Below are positions 1-5,964 of a stretch of DNA of 13,888 bases, in pieces (positions within the stretch are counted from its first letter, which is position 1; each line of letters opens with the position of its first letter). The stretch lies in assembly GCA_964652125.1 (NCBI GenBank), contig CAZZAE010000024.1, forward strand, positions 1 to 13,888, in the 5' to 3' direction. Below the pieces are notes generated by a model. It saw only the letters and a program-made list of their open reading frames with translations, ran no database searches and had not been told where the DNA came from. A program made the position numbers and the translations under genes. This DNA is from CAZFNQ01 sp964652125 (GTDB lineage Bacteria > Patescibacteriota > Saccharimonadia > Saccharimonadales > JANWIN01).

Positions 1-1
1 G

Positions 2-871
2 ATGCCCAACGACAAATCGCTAACGCTTAGCATAGTTATACCAGTTTATAACGAAGAAAACCACATTAAGACCTGTCTGGATGCTATTGCTGCCCAGACT
101 ATCAAACCATTGGAGGTCATTGTCGTTGATAATAACTGCAGCGATAAAACTATTGAAATTGCTCAGCAATATGGACTAGTTCGCGTCTTAAAGGAGCCAA
201 TCCAAGGCAGAACTGTGTCACGCAACCGCGGATTTAACGCTGCACGGGGGGATATTATTGGCCGAATTGATGCTGATAGCATCATTATGCCAAGTTGGGC
301 AGAAAGACTTCTAAACGACTTTAAAAACCCTAAAATTGATGGCGTAGCCGGACTGGGACAAACTAGAGTAATTCTTGGAGTAAGTCGGTTGCGTTCAACT
401 TTTTGGTCTAGAGCCTATTTTTGGACAGTATATTCGCTCTATGGTGTCATCACTATGTGGGGTGCGAATATGGCCATTCGCCGTGCCACCTGGCTTAAAA
501 TTAGAAAATATACGGCCCCCGATGGGTCGAAAGTACACGAAGATCAGGATTTATCACTAGTTATGGTCGGTCGGGGAGGCAGAATCATTCAAGACACTAA
601 ATTATTAATAAAAACTGAAGGAGTAAGCTACTTATATTGGCCAAAATTCTGGTTTTACTTAAAGAAAAGCTTTAGTATGAAAAAATATCACCAGCAACTG
701 GGGACGCTAGATAACGATAATGTCGAAAGATTGAGTTTTTGGTATTTATTGCCTCGAGCACTAGCTGGTTGGACGTTGACTGGTTTGGCTATAATCTATT
801 CCATAATAATCTGGCCAATTATTGCAACCCGAATGCATTTTGATGAGGATTATCAACACCAAATAAGGTAG
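2..871 (+). CDS. Family 2 glycosyltransferase with C-terminal membrane anchor
   Basis: A GT-A fold family 2 glycosyltransferase, expected to move a sugar from a nucleotide-sugar to a cell-envelope or exopolysaccharide acceptor at the inner face of the membrane. Visible motifs: the N-terminal strand SIVIPVYNEE (residues 10-19), an acidic nucleotide-binding VVDNNCSDKT (41-50), a metal-binding DxD (Asp90-Ala-Asp92), GANMAIRR (154-161) and the acidic HEDQDLSL (179-186) where the catalytic base usually lies. Residues about 254-276 form one hydrophobic segment, probably a membrane anchor. The ATG at position 2 gives a natural GT2 N-terminus, so the 289-residue gene is probably complete, but its ribosome binding site lies outside the window and an upstream start cannot be excluded. 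It converges on the next gene with 27 bases between stops. Sugar donor and acceptor cannot be predicted. The family call is secure. Confidence 0.93.
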   Translation: MPNDKSLTLSIVIPVYNEENHIKTCLDAIAAQTIKPLEVIVVDNNCSDKTIEIAQQYGLVRVLKEPIQGRTVSRNRGFNAARGDIIGRIDADSIIMPSWAERLLNDFKNPKIDGVAGLGQTRVILGVSRLRSTFWSRAYFWTVYSLYGVITMWGANMAIRRATWLKIRKYTAPDGSKVHEDQDLSLVMVGRGGRIIQDTKLLIKTEGVSYLYWPKFWFYLKKSFSMKKYHQQLGTLDNDNVERLSFWYLLPRALAGWTLTGLAIIYSIIIWPIIATRMHFDEDYQHQIR

Positions 872-898
872 TTAATTAAAAATAAATAAAGTCACCGA

Positions 899-1441
899 CT
901 ACAAGCCAACTGATTGTAGCTGCTTTTTAATATAATCTTTACCAGATTTTGTGCCGTTGATTATTAAATGTGATTCATCGGAATGTGGTGGTTCTAGGTT
1001 ACTCGAAATGCGTTCAAAATGATCTAGAGGCATATGTCCTAAAACTCGAGTATGACTATGTAAATGAGCTTCATCTACGGCTCGCTGTCTGGCAAGATCC
1101 TTTGGAACTTGCACCCAGACAATAATGACCCCAGCTCCATGTTTTGCAGCAATTTGTCGCAAATGTTCACGGTCTTTGAAAAAATTAAAGTTCGTGTCAA
1201 AAATTACGCTCTTACCACTTTTTAGCATCTGATCTGTTAGATCGTTTAAATGTGAGTATAATTCAAGATTTTCTTGGTGAGAATAAGTCGGTGTTTTATA
1301 CATCTCACGGCGGATATGATCTGCCCATAAGTGTTCTGCGCCCGTCAATTGTTGAATAATTTTAGCTGTAGTTGTTTTGCCGGATCCTGGATATCCCAAC
1401 ATTAAAAAAAGTGTTTGACTCATGTTATTAAATGTTAGCAC
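899..1441 (-). CDS. AAA_33/zeta-toxin-like P-loop kinase
   Basis: A small ATP-binding protein of the P-loop kinase group that includes zeta toxins, polynucleotide kinase domains and adenylylsulfate-kinase-like proteins; it probably phosphorylates a small molecule or nucleic acid end. Walker A is GYPGSGKT (residues 16-23 from the GTG start), a Walker B-like VIFDTNFN lies at 79-86, and the basic LARQRA (117-122) fits the lid that contacts the phosphates. The substrate cannot be told. Two starts are possible: GTG at 1441, or ATG at 1423 (six codons in), which begins directly before the first beta strand and may be the true start. Neither has a strong Shine-Dalgarno. The gene lies 15-33 bases after the adenosyltransferase stop, so it is probably the last gene of that leftward operon. 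No antitoxin-like partner is adjacent, so a toxin role is not supported. Confidence 0.85.
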   Translation of the reverse strand: MLTFNNMSQTLFLMLGYPGSGKTTTAKIIQQLTGAEHLWADHIRREMYKTPTYSHQENLELYSHLNDLTDQMLKSGKSVIFDTNFNFFKDREHLRQIAAKHGAGVIIVWVQVPKDLARQRAVDEAHLHSHTRVLGHMPLDHFERISSNLEPPHSDESHLIINGTKSGKDYIKKQLQSVGL

Positions 1442-1456
1442 GACTATAGCTGAGCC

Positions 1457-2026
1457 TTAAAAATCTACGCCTCTATTTGCTAAGAATTTATCATCAAAAT
1501 GATGTTTTAGCTTAGTCATATTGGTGGCAATATCAACCAGCGGCAACAGATCACTTGGAAAGTCTCGGCCGGTCAGGCACAAACTAGTTTTGGGATTACG
1601 TTTACCTATCAGTGACATAACTTGATCTTTACTTATGAGCCCATCATGAAGAGCATTATTTATCTCATCACAAATAACTAGATCAAATTTCCCGTTTGTG
1701 GTGGACTCTAATGCCTGTTCATAAGTTTCTTGGGCCGCTTGTTTATGCTGGGCATCACTAATATGTTGGGGACTTAGTTCCCCGGCTTTGTAAAAACCTC
1801 TGCCACCTTTATAAAAAAATAGCTGGTCTTTAAAAACTGGCTGAATATCACGAATAAAAACGTGTTCTCCGGTACCCCAATGTTTAATAAATTGAATAAA
1901 GGCTACTTGCCAACGATTACCAAGAGCCCTAGTCATTAAACCCAAGCTAGCACTAGTTTTACCCTTGCCCTCTCCAGTATAAACAACAACCACTGACTGT
2001 TTTGTTTTAAAGTCCTCAAAAGCCAT
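1457..2026 (-). CDS. cobO: Cob(I)alamin/cob(I)yrinic acid a,c-diamide adenosyltransferase (CobO/BtuR type)
   Basis: Corrinoid adenosyltransferase of the CobA/CobO/BtuR family, which transfers the 5'-deoxyadenosyl group of ATP to reduced cobalt to make adenosylcobalamin. Seen in the 189-residue protein: the family P-loop GEGKGKTS (residues 18-25), the Walker B-like CDEINNAL (119-126), LTGRDFP (151-157), and the family's C-terminal pattern of MTKLKHHF (170-177) followed by NRGVDF at the extreme end. Length is typical (about 180-200). It starts 20 bases after the stop of the upstream hypothetical and ends 15-33 bases before the P-loop kinase, so the three are probably cotranscribed leftwards. 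No corrin-ring synthesis gene is visible in this window, so the enzyme more likely serves salvage of an imported corrinoid; that is inference. Confidence 0.9.
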   Translation of the reverse strand: MAFEDFKTKQSVVVVYTGEGKGKTSASLGLMTRALGNRWQVAFIQFIKHWGTGEHVFIRDIQPVFKDQLFFYKGGRGFYKAGELSPQHISDAQHKQAAQETYEQALESTTNGKFDLVICDEINNALHDGLISKDQVMSLIGKRNPKTSLCLTGRDFPSDLLPLVDIATNMTKLKHHFDDKFLANRGVDF

Positions 2027-2046
2027 TAGTTCATTCTACTATGATT

Positions 2047-2541
2047 TCAAGAACCAGTTGGTAGCAACTCTGGATGTGTAATTGCCTCGTAAACAACAAA
2101 CTGTCCAAAAGAATCAACTTTATCAAGTAATAGGTCGTGAAAATGATCTCGTAAGTCCTGTACCCGGCTCTCAAATTCTTGGAAAGCTCTTCCGTAACTA
2201 GAATTTAATCCCACAAGCGCAGCCCCAGCAAATTCCAATTCATCAATTTCATGAGAAGATCGGGCTTCTCTCATCTTTGTGTACTCCAAGTAGGCTTGAT
2301 GCAAGAATGTATCAAGCGGTAAAAGCGCGCTATCTGATTGCTTAATGCCAAGTTCAGTAAATAAAGCAGTTAGTACTGAATCTGGTGGAGTGTTATTGCT
2401 CCAGGCTCTTAAAAAATCCGTTTTAGTAAAGGCCTCAACAGACAAGCTGGGACCGTTATCATTTGCCAACGAGGCGATCTGCTCAGTTAAATTGCTATGA
2501 CCTTTTCTTGTATAGACATTACTGCCAAACGTATCAGGCAT
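2047..2541 (-). CDS. Hypothetical protein, 164 residues
   Basis: Not recognised. The protein is soluble, acidic and probably mostly helical in its second half (from about residue 75: many Glu, Leu, Phe and Arg in heptad-like spacing), with no signal peptide, membrane segment or cysteine cluster. The start is well supported: the ATG at 2541 is preceded by AAGGAGT at 2554-2548, seven bases away, and by an extended -10 promoter at 2567-2559. It is the first gene of a probable three-gene leftward operon with the adenosyltransferase (20-base gap) and the P-loop kinase. The close spacing suggests coexpression with cobO but says nothing firm about function. The gene is believable because of its start signals and tight operon spacing, not homology. 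Confidence 0.7.
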   Translation of the reverse strand: MPDTFGSNVYTRKGHSNLTEQIASLANDNGPSLSVEAFTKTDFLRAWSNNTPPDSVLTALFTELGIKQSDSALLPLDTFLHQAYLEYTKMREARSSHEIDELEFAGAALVGLNSSYGRAFQEFESRVQDLRDHFHDLLLDKVDSFGQFVVYEAITHPELLPTGS

Positions 2542-2558
2542 TACTGTACTCCTTCCAT

Positions 2559-2567
2559 ATTATATCA
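2559..2567 (-). promoter_or_regulatory. Extended -10 promoter for the 2047-2541 operon
   Basis: On the minus strand the sequence reads TGATATAAT, an exact TGn-TATAAT extended -10 element. No good -35 hexamer is seen at the usual distance, as expected for extended -10 promoters. Transcription would begin about position 2552, so the mRNA would start close to the Shine-Dalgarno at 2554-2548, giving a very short leader. Confidence 0.45.
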
Positions 2568-2638
2568 ACTTCCTATCTGTTGGTCGGTGATATTTCTCAC
2601 ACTCAAAAATAACGTTTTTTAACGGTTTAAAAGTCGTA

Positions 2639-3127
2639 TTATGGCAAACTTGGAAAATCTGTAATATCATCAATATCTTTCAGCCCCATACAATGTAGCA
2701 ATTTAAAACGTCGTCTTTGCAGAGAGAAACCAACTGTATCGGGGTTAGCTACAATAGTTCTATCAAGTTTTACAATTTTATCGTTTTTCTCAAACACAGC
2801 TTCTCTGCTCTCAAAATTCATAAAATTAATATCTAAATTGTCCCGAATGATAATTCGAAGCTGGTTTATAATTTTTAACATCCCAGGATTTGTCGACAGA
2901 ATTTCTATAAATCTATTAGTATTTTGCTGCAGCAATTCTTGATCCCAAGTACCACCAAGCGACATCCCAAAATAAGTCTCCATACCAGCTAGTACAAGAT
3001 CGGGCTCATCGATAACGTGTTGGCGAAAAGATAATAAAAAATCACGCCTCGGGTCGTTATCGGCAATATCGACAATGAACGGCACTGGAACTAATCTATC
3101 TGAAGCAACTGTATTTGGATCGGGCAT
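2639..3127 (-). CDS. Hypothetical protein, 162 residues
   Basis: Not recognised. A soluble protein with a proline/valine-rich N-terminus (residues about 10-20), an acidic middle, and a basic RRRFK cluster near residue 140; only one cysteine, no signal peptide and no membrane segment. I chose the ATG at 3127 over the GTG at 3133 because AAAGGTG (3137-3131) sits directly upstream as a Shine-Dalgarno; the GTG would itself be part of that element. An extended -10 (TGTTATAAT, 3157-3149) lies just upstream. The gene is separated by 97 bases from the next leftward gene, which has its own promoter, so it is probably monocistronic. Its size is nearly the same as its neighbour at 2047-2541, but I see no convincing sequence similarity between them. 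Confidence 0.68.
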   Translation of the reverse strand: MPDPNTVASDRLVPVPFIVDIADNDPRRDFLLSFRQHVIDEPDLVLAGMETYFGMSLGGTWDQELLQQNTNRFIEILSTNPGMLKIINQLRIIIRDNLDINFMNFESREAVFEKNDKIVKLDRTIVANPDTVGFSLQRRRFKLLHCMGLKDIDDITDFPSLP

Positions 3128-3148
3128 AAACACCTTTCAATCACTATA

Positions 3149-3157
3149 ATTATAACA
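3149..3157 (-). promoter_or_regulatory. Extended -10 promoter for the 2639-3127 gene
   Basis: The minus strand reads TGTTATAAT, an exact TGn-TATAAT. The predicted start near 3142 gives a leader of about 15 bases that contains the Shine-Dalgarno of the downstream gene. No consensus -35 is seen. Confidence 0.5.
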
Positions 3158-3184
3158 TATTTATGTATAAATAGCTTGAGATGT

Positions 3185-3424
3185 CTAAATAAGTTTTTTC
3201 TCGCGAAGTGATGCATCGATTTTAGGTCGATCAAATCCAACCACAATCATGCCATCGATATCTATAACCGGAACACCCATTTGACCGGATTTACCAACAG
3301 CTTCATTGGCTGCCATAGGATCTTTTTCAACATCCTTATCTTCGTATTTTATCCCTAAATGATCAAAGTATTGTTTAGCTGCATGACAGAAAGCGCACCA
3401 AGTTGTCGAGTAGACCGTAACCAT
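3185..3424 (-). CDS. Glutaredoxin-like protein (CxxC)
   Basis: A small thioredoxin-fold thiol-disulfide oxidoreductase, closest in character to the NrdH/YruB-type glutaredoxins. The 79-residue protein has the beta strand VTVYSTTW leading into the active site Cys10-Ala-Phe-Cys13, the cis-proline element GVPVI (Pro52), and the C-terminal VGFDRPKID (62-70) that stands where glutaredoxins have the G-[FY]-[DS] substrate-binding turn. It would act in the cytoplasm, reducing protein disulfides; a role as electron donor to ribonucleotide reductase is possible for this subtype but nothing here proves it. The ATG at 3424 lacks a clear Shine-Dalgarno. It is divergent from the ATP synthase operon across a 131-base region and 51 bases upstream of the next leftward gene. 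Confidence 0.9.
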   Translation of the reverse strand: MVTVYSTTWCAFCHAAKQYFDHLGIKYEDKDVEKDPMAANEAVGKSGQMGVPVIDIDGMIVVGFDRPKIDASLREKKLI

Positions 3425-3555
3425 AATTTAATTTTACATAATTTAAGTACTTATTGCTATACATTTTGTAGTAACGTGCTCACATTAGTACTTTTTATTA
3501 ACTTTTTAGTTTTTCTATTGCACCCACCCCTTATCAACTGATATAATGCCGAAAG
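3425..3555. promoter_or_regulatory. Divergent intergenic region between grx-like gene and atp operon
   Basis: An AT-rich 131-base spacer that must hold the leftward promoter of the glutaredoxin-like gene and the rightward atp promoter. It contains a perfect 10-base palindrome TAAGTACTTA (3444-3453), whose core AGTACT recurs at 3487-3492, 41 bases away and so on about the same face of the helix. Whether these are regulator sites is unknown. A leftward promoter is not clear. Confidence 0.3.
3518..3547 (+). promoter_or_regulatory. ATP synthase operon promoter
   Basis: TTGCAC (3518-3523), an 18-base spacer, then TATAAT (3542-3547) preceded by TGA, so it is both a -35/-10 and an exact extended -10 promoter. 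The predicted transcription start, about 3553-3555, falls at or within three bases of the ATG of the first gene (3556), which implies a leaderless mRNA. Confidence 0.7.
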
Positions 3556-3852
3556 ATGAGACAAGCCGCCAAAGGGGTGAAACCCGGCCCCAAGACGACT
3601 CCTAAAGAGAGTGGGATTTTATCCAACCGACAAGGTTGGCTTATTGCTTTTCAGCTAATGGACACTACCTGGCGAGTAGCTATCCCAATATTACTTCTTT
3701 GCTACATTGGTATTCAAATAGATAAGCACAATAATTCCAGTCCACTTTTTACTCTAATTGGGCTATTTGCTTCACTAATCATTTCTACGCTGTTAGTTTA
3801 TCGTCAAATTAAAAGCCTATACCCGGAATTCTTTAAAGGGGGTAAATCATGA
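3556..3852 (+). CDS. AtpZ/AtpI-like ATP synthase operon protein
   Basis: A small two-helix membrane protein at the head of the atp operon, matching the AtpZ/AtpI group (ATPase_gene1-like) that assists c-ring assembly or ion (Mg2+/Ca2+) supply to the ATP synthase. The 98-residue protein has a basic, proline-rich N-terminus, two membrane helices at about 38-56 and 63-83, and the family-like loop GIQIDKHNNSSP (52-63), where an acidic residue (Asp56) ends the first helix and a proline starts the second. Its stop overlaps the atpB start in ATGA, so the two are translationally coupled. The ATG at 3556 has no Shine-Dalgarno and lies at the predicted transcription start, so it may be read from a leaderless message. 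The next in-frame ATG (Met35) would cut into the first helix and is unlikely. Confidence 0.75.
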   Translation: MRQAAKGVKPGPKTTPKESGILSNRQGWLIAFQLMDTTWRVAIPILLLCYIGIQIDKHNNSSPLFTLIGLFASLIISTLLVYRQIKSLYPEFFKGGKS

Positions 3853-4691
3853 TTAATAATTTATTCGCCAGCACAATTCCGACGATTTTACCTCACGCTG
3901 AAAAAGTTTTTACTGTGTTTGGAGTAAGAATTAGTAATTCCTTGTTGCTGGGTTGGATTGTCAGTGCCTTAATGGTGGCTGGATTAGTTTTTGCGGCCAA
4001 CCGAGTCAAGGTCAAATCTGGGGGGCGCTCAATAACAATCATTGAACTAATGTGCGAAGGGGTAATAAATCTAGCTAGCGAAGTTATGCACAATCGCAAA
4101 AAAGCTATCCGCTATGCCCCATTTCTACTAACACTTTTCTTGTTCATCATGTTTAACAATTGGGCGGGCTTATTACCGGGTGTAGGAAGTATTAAATATC
4201 ATAGCGAACCTTTGCTTCGAGCTTGGACATCAGACTTAACCGGTACCCTAGCCTTATCAATCAGTTCTATCGTAATTATTCAAATTTATTCTATGCGTGA
4301 ATTAAAGTTCAAGGGCGTATTAACCCATTATTTTTCAAAACAACCTTGGAACCCGATAAATTTATTTGTCGGACTGCTGGAGTTGCTTGGTGAATTTACC
4401 AGAATTGCTAGCCTGGCGCTACGTCTATTTGGGAACATTTTTGCCGGTGAGGTGTTGCTACTTGTGTTAGCATCAATTACTGGAGTCGGCTCACCCGCTT
4501 CTACCCTGCCATTTATTCTAATGGAACTTTTTGTAGGTTTTGTTCAAGCCTTTGTCTTTACAACCCTAGTTATTGTATATTTGACCCTTGCTACTACCCA
4601 TACCGATGAAGGGCATGAAGAAGTATCAGACCACTCAGTTAACAGTAATCCTGCGGCAAAGGAATTAGTTGCCCAGAGTACAACTGGTTAA
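3849..4691 (+). CDS. atpB: F1Fo-ATP synthase subunit a
   Basis: The stator channel protein of Fo, which forms the two proton half-channels against the c-ring in the membrane. The essential arginine is Arg192 in LALRLFGNIFAGE (189-201); Glu201 and the conserved Gln233 in GFVQAF (230-235) are also present. The earlier conserved segment PFLLTLFLFIMFNNWAGLLPG (from 91) is the expected third helix region. At 280 residues with five to six hydrophobic helices the length is normal. The tail after about residue 250 is polar with several His/Glu and is probably disordered. The start overlaps the preceding gene in ATGA; the stop is followed by a 42-base gap before atpE with its own strong ribosome binding site, consistent with higher translation of c. 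Confidence 0.98.
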   Translation: MINNLFASTIPTILPHAEKVFTVFGVRISNSLLLGWIVSALMVAGLVFAANRVKVKSGGRSITIIELMCEGVINLASEVMHNRKKAIRYAPFLLTLFLFIMFNNWAGLLPGVGSIKYHSEPLLRAWTSDLTGTLALSISSIVIIQIYSMRELKFKGVLTHYFSKQPWNPINLFVGLLELLGEFTRIASLALRLFGNIFAGEVLLLVLASITGVGSPASTLPFILMELFVGFVQAFVFTTLVIVYLTLATTHTDEGHEEVSDHSVNSNPAAKELVAQSTTG

Positions 4692-4720
4692 AAGTGATAT
4701 GATAAAATAACGTAACTAAA

Positions 4721-4727
4721 AAAGGAG
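4721..4727 (+). promoter_or_regulatory. Strong ribosome binding site for atpE
   Basis: AAAGGAG, six bases before the ATG at 4734. It is the strongest Shine-Dalgarno in the operon and fits the need for many c subunits per enzyme. Confidence 0.7.
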
Positions 4728-4733
4728 AGACAT

Positions 4734-4979
4734 ATGTTACATCTACTTGCGGAAACAAGCACATCAGCGCTTGCCAATCCGGGTTTTGTCAAAGGCATGA
4801 CCATTGCTATTGGTACCATAATGCCGGCTTTCAGCTTAGGCATGATTGGTAGCAGCGTAATGAAAGCGATCGGTCGCAATCCAGAGATTGCCAGCCGAAT
4901 TTTACCAATTCTGCTAATTAGTGCAGCCTTGGTTGAAGCTATTGCCATCTACGTACTAGTAGTCGTTTTCACAATCTAA
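4734..4979 (+). CDS. atpE: F1Fo-ATP synthase subunit c
   Basis: The ring-forming rotor subunit of Fo, an 81-residue helical hairpin. The polar loop is Arg48-Asn-Pro-Glu51, and the ion-carrying carboxylate is Glu68 in ALVEAIAIY (65-73). The Na+-type ligands are absent: Leu35 replaces the TM1 glutamine and Ala69 replaces the Ser/Thr after the carboxylate, so H+ coupling is expected. Oddly, the TM1 glycine motif GxGxGxG, which packs neighbouring c subunits, reads Met30-Pro-Ala32-Phe-Ser34-Leu-Gly36: only the last glycine is kept. The first roughly 15 residues are a short polar leader before TM1. The gene is bounded by 42- and 25-base gaps, the widest in the first half of the operon. Confidence 0.96.
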   Translation: MLHLLAETSTSALANPGFVKGMTIAIGTIMPAFSLGMIGSSVMKAIGRNPEIASRILPILLISAALVEAIAIYVLVVVFTI

Positions 4980-5004
4980 ATAGATATCTTAGAGGTGAAT
5001 ATTT

Positions 5005-5550
5005 GTGTTTGAAAGCTTAACTATAGTTCCAAGAATTTTCGCTGCCGAAGGAAGCAGTGGTATTGCTGCATTGGGCGTGGATTTAAAGTCGCTTTTGTTG
5101 CAAATTGCAACATTTGTACTTGTTTTTTGGCTGCTTAAAAAATTTGCCTTTGCAAAAATTATTAGTGCGTTAGATGAACGACGACGAACCATTGACCAAG
5201 GCGTCGATTTGGGCATTAAGATGGCTGAGGAAAAGCAGCGTCTAGATCAGCAGGTAGAAGAGTTGCTTCACAAAGCCCGTCTGGAGGCAGACAAAATTAT
5301 TACGGCTGGCCAACAAGATGTTGCAGCCATGTTAAAGTCTGCCGAAGATGATGCCGCCCGCAAAGCTGATGCCCTGCTGGCAGATGCCAGAGCTCGTATC
5401 GAAGACGATATTGTTCAGGCTCGCAAAAGTTTAGAGTCCGAGACTCTTAAATTAGTAGCCGAGGCTAGCGAAATCTTAATTCAGCAACGCCTGGATGCAC
5501 CACAGGACCGCAAAATGATTGAAAAAGCTCTTCAGGCGGCCAAACAATGA
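5005..5550 (+). CDS. atpF: F1Fo-ATP synthase subunit b
   Basis: The peripheral stalk subunit that ties the a subunit in the membrane to the F1 head. The 181-residue protein has a short N-terminal leader ending in GVDLKSLL, one membrane helix at about 28-46, and a long charged alpha-helix rich in Ala, Glu, Lys, Asp and Arg from about 50 to 175 that forms the right-handed coiled coil. The start is GTG at 5005; AGAGGTG at 4991-4997 is a suitable Shine-Dalgarno seven bases upstream, which decides it. Its stop overlaps the atpH start (ATGA). Only one b gene is present, so a homodimeric stalk is expected. Confidence 0.95.
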   Translation: MFESLTIVPRIFAAEGSSGIAALGVDLKSLLLQIATFVLVFWLLKKFAFAKIISALDERRRTIDQGVDLGIKMAEEKQRLDQQVEELLHKARLEADKIITAGQQDVAAMLKSAEDDAARKADALLADARARIEDDIVQARKSLESETLKLVAEASEILIQQRLDAPQDRKMIEKALQAAKQ

Positions 5551-5954
5551 GTGCTAAAGTCAGCCTCTTCCAAATAGCTACTGTTATTAACAAGTTATTG
5601 GATGGCAAATTACCATTGGATGAAGTTGCTGAAATTGTTGCTGCCTACCTGGTAAGTGAACGTCGGACTAAAGAGTTGGAAGGTCTAATGCGAAAACTTC
5701 TTGAGCTGCGTGCTCAAGATGGAATATATGAAGCCCAAGCTTCAAGTGCTTTTGAACTTAATGAACTAATTCGCAATCAGCTGGAACAAATCGTTAAATC
5801 AAGTCATGACAATGTCCACCGAGTTGTAATGCATGAGCAACTTGATAAATCATTATTGGGCGGAGTGAGACTGGAAACATCGGATATTCAACTTGATCTA
5901 AGCTTACAAGGTAAGCTGCAGCATTTATTACAACTAACTACTAACGGAGCTTAA
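5547..5954 (+). CDS. atpH: F1Fo-ATP synthase subunit delta, short form
   Basis: The OSCP/delta subunit that joins the b stalk to the top of F1. The C-terminal region is recognisable: LLGGVRLE at 103-110 followed by a polar strand and SLQGKLQHL matches the family's GG-[IV] and G-[RK]-L ending. The segment YLVSERRTKELEGLMRKL (34-51) corresponds to the fifth/sixth helices of the N-terminal bundle. At 135 residues it is about 40 shorter than the usual 175-180, and the loss is at the N-terminus, where the bundle that grips the alpha-subunit N-termini would lie. The start is fixed by the ATGA overlap with atpF and no in-frame extension is possible without reading deep into atpF. Ten bases separate it from atpA. 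Confidence 0.88.
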   Translation: MSAKVSLFQIATVINKLLDGKLPLDEVAEIVAAYLVSERRTKELEGLMRKLLELRAQDGIYEAQASSAFELNELIRNQLEQIVKSSHDNVHRVVMHEQLDKSLLGGVRLETSDIQLDLSLQGKLQHLLQLTTNGA

Positions 5955-5960
5955 GGGAGA
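5954..5960 (+). promoter_or_regulatory. Ribosome binding site fixing the GTG start of atpA
   Basis: AGGGAGA lies four bases before the GTG at 5965 and directly follows the atpH stop. There is no ATG nearby in frame, so the GTG start is well supported. Confidence 0.6.
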
Positions 5961-5964
5961 CAAC

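Noticed and set aside
899..928. Hairpin CTACAA/TTGTAG followed by a T-run after the glycosyltransferase gene, possible terminator
   Set aside because: Only a 6-base, AT-containing stem with a 9-base loop, lying inside the converging kinase gene and separated from the T-run; too weak to call.
899..1441. Zeta-toxin of a toxin-antitoxin pair
   Set aside because: The P-loop fits many small kinases, and no small antitoxin gene is next to it; the neighbours are the adenosyltransferase and a convergent glycosyltransferase.
3359..3541. Open frame of 60 codons on the plus strand across the glutaredoxin start and the intergenic region
   Set aside because: It overlaps the well-supported glutaredoxin-like gene antisense, runs through the atp promoter -35, and encodes no recognisable protein.
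4688..4948. Minus-strand open frame of 86 codons opposite atpE
   Set aside because: It is the antisense shadow of the conserved subunit c gene, with no start signals of its own.
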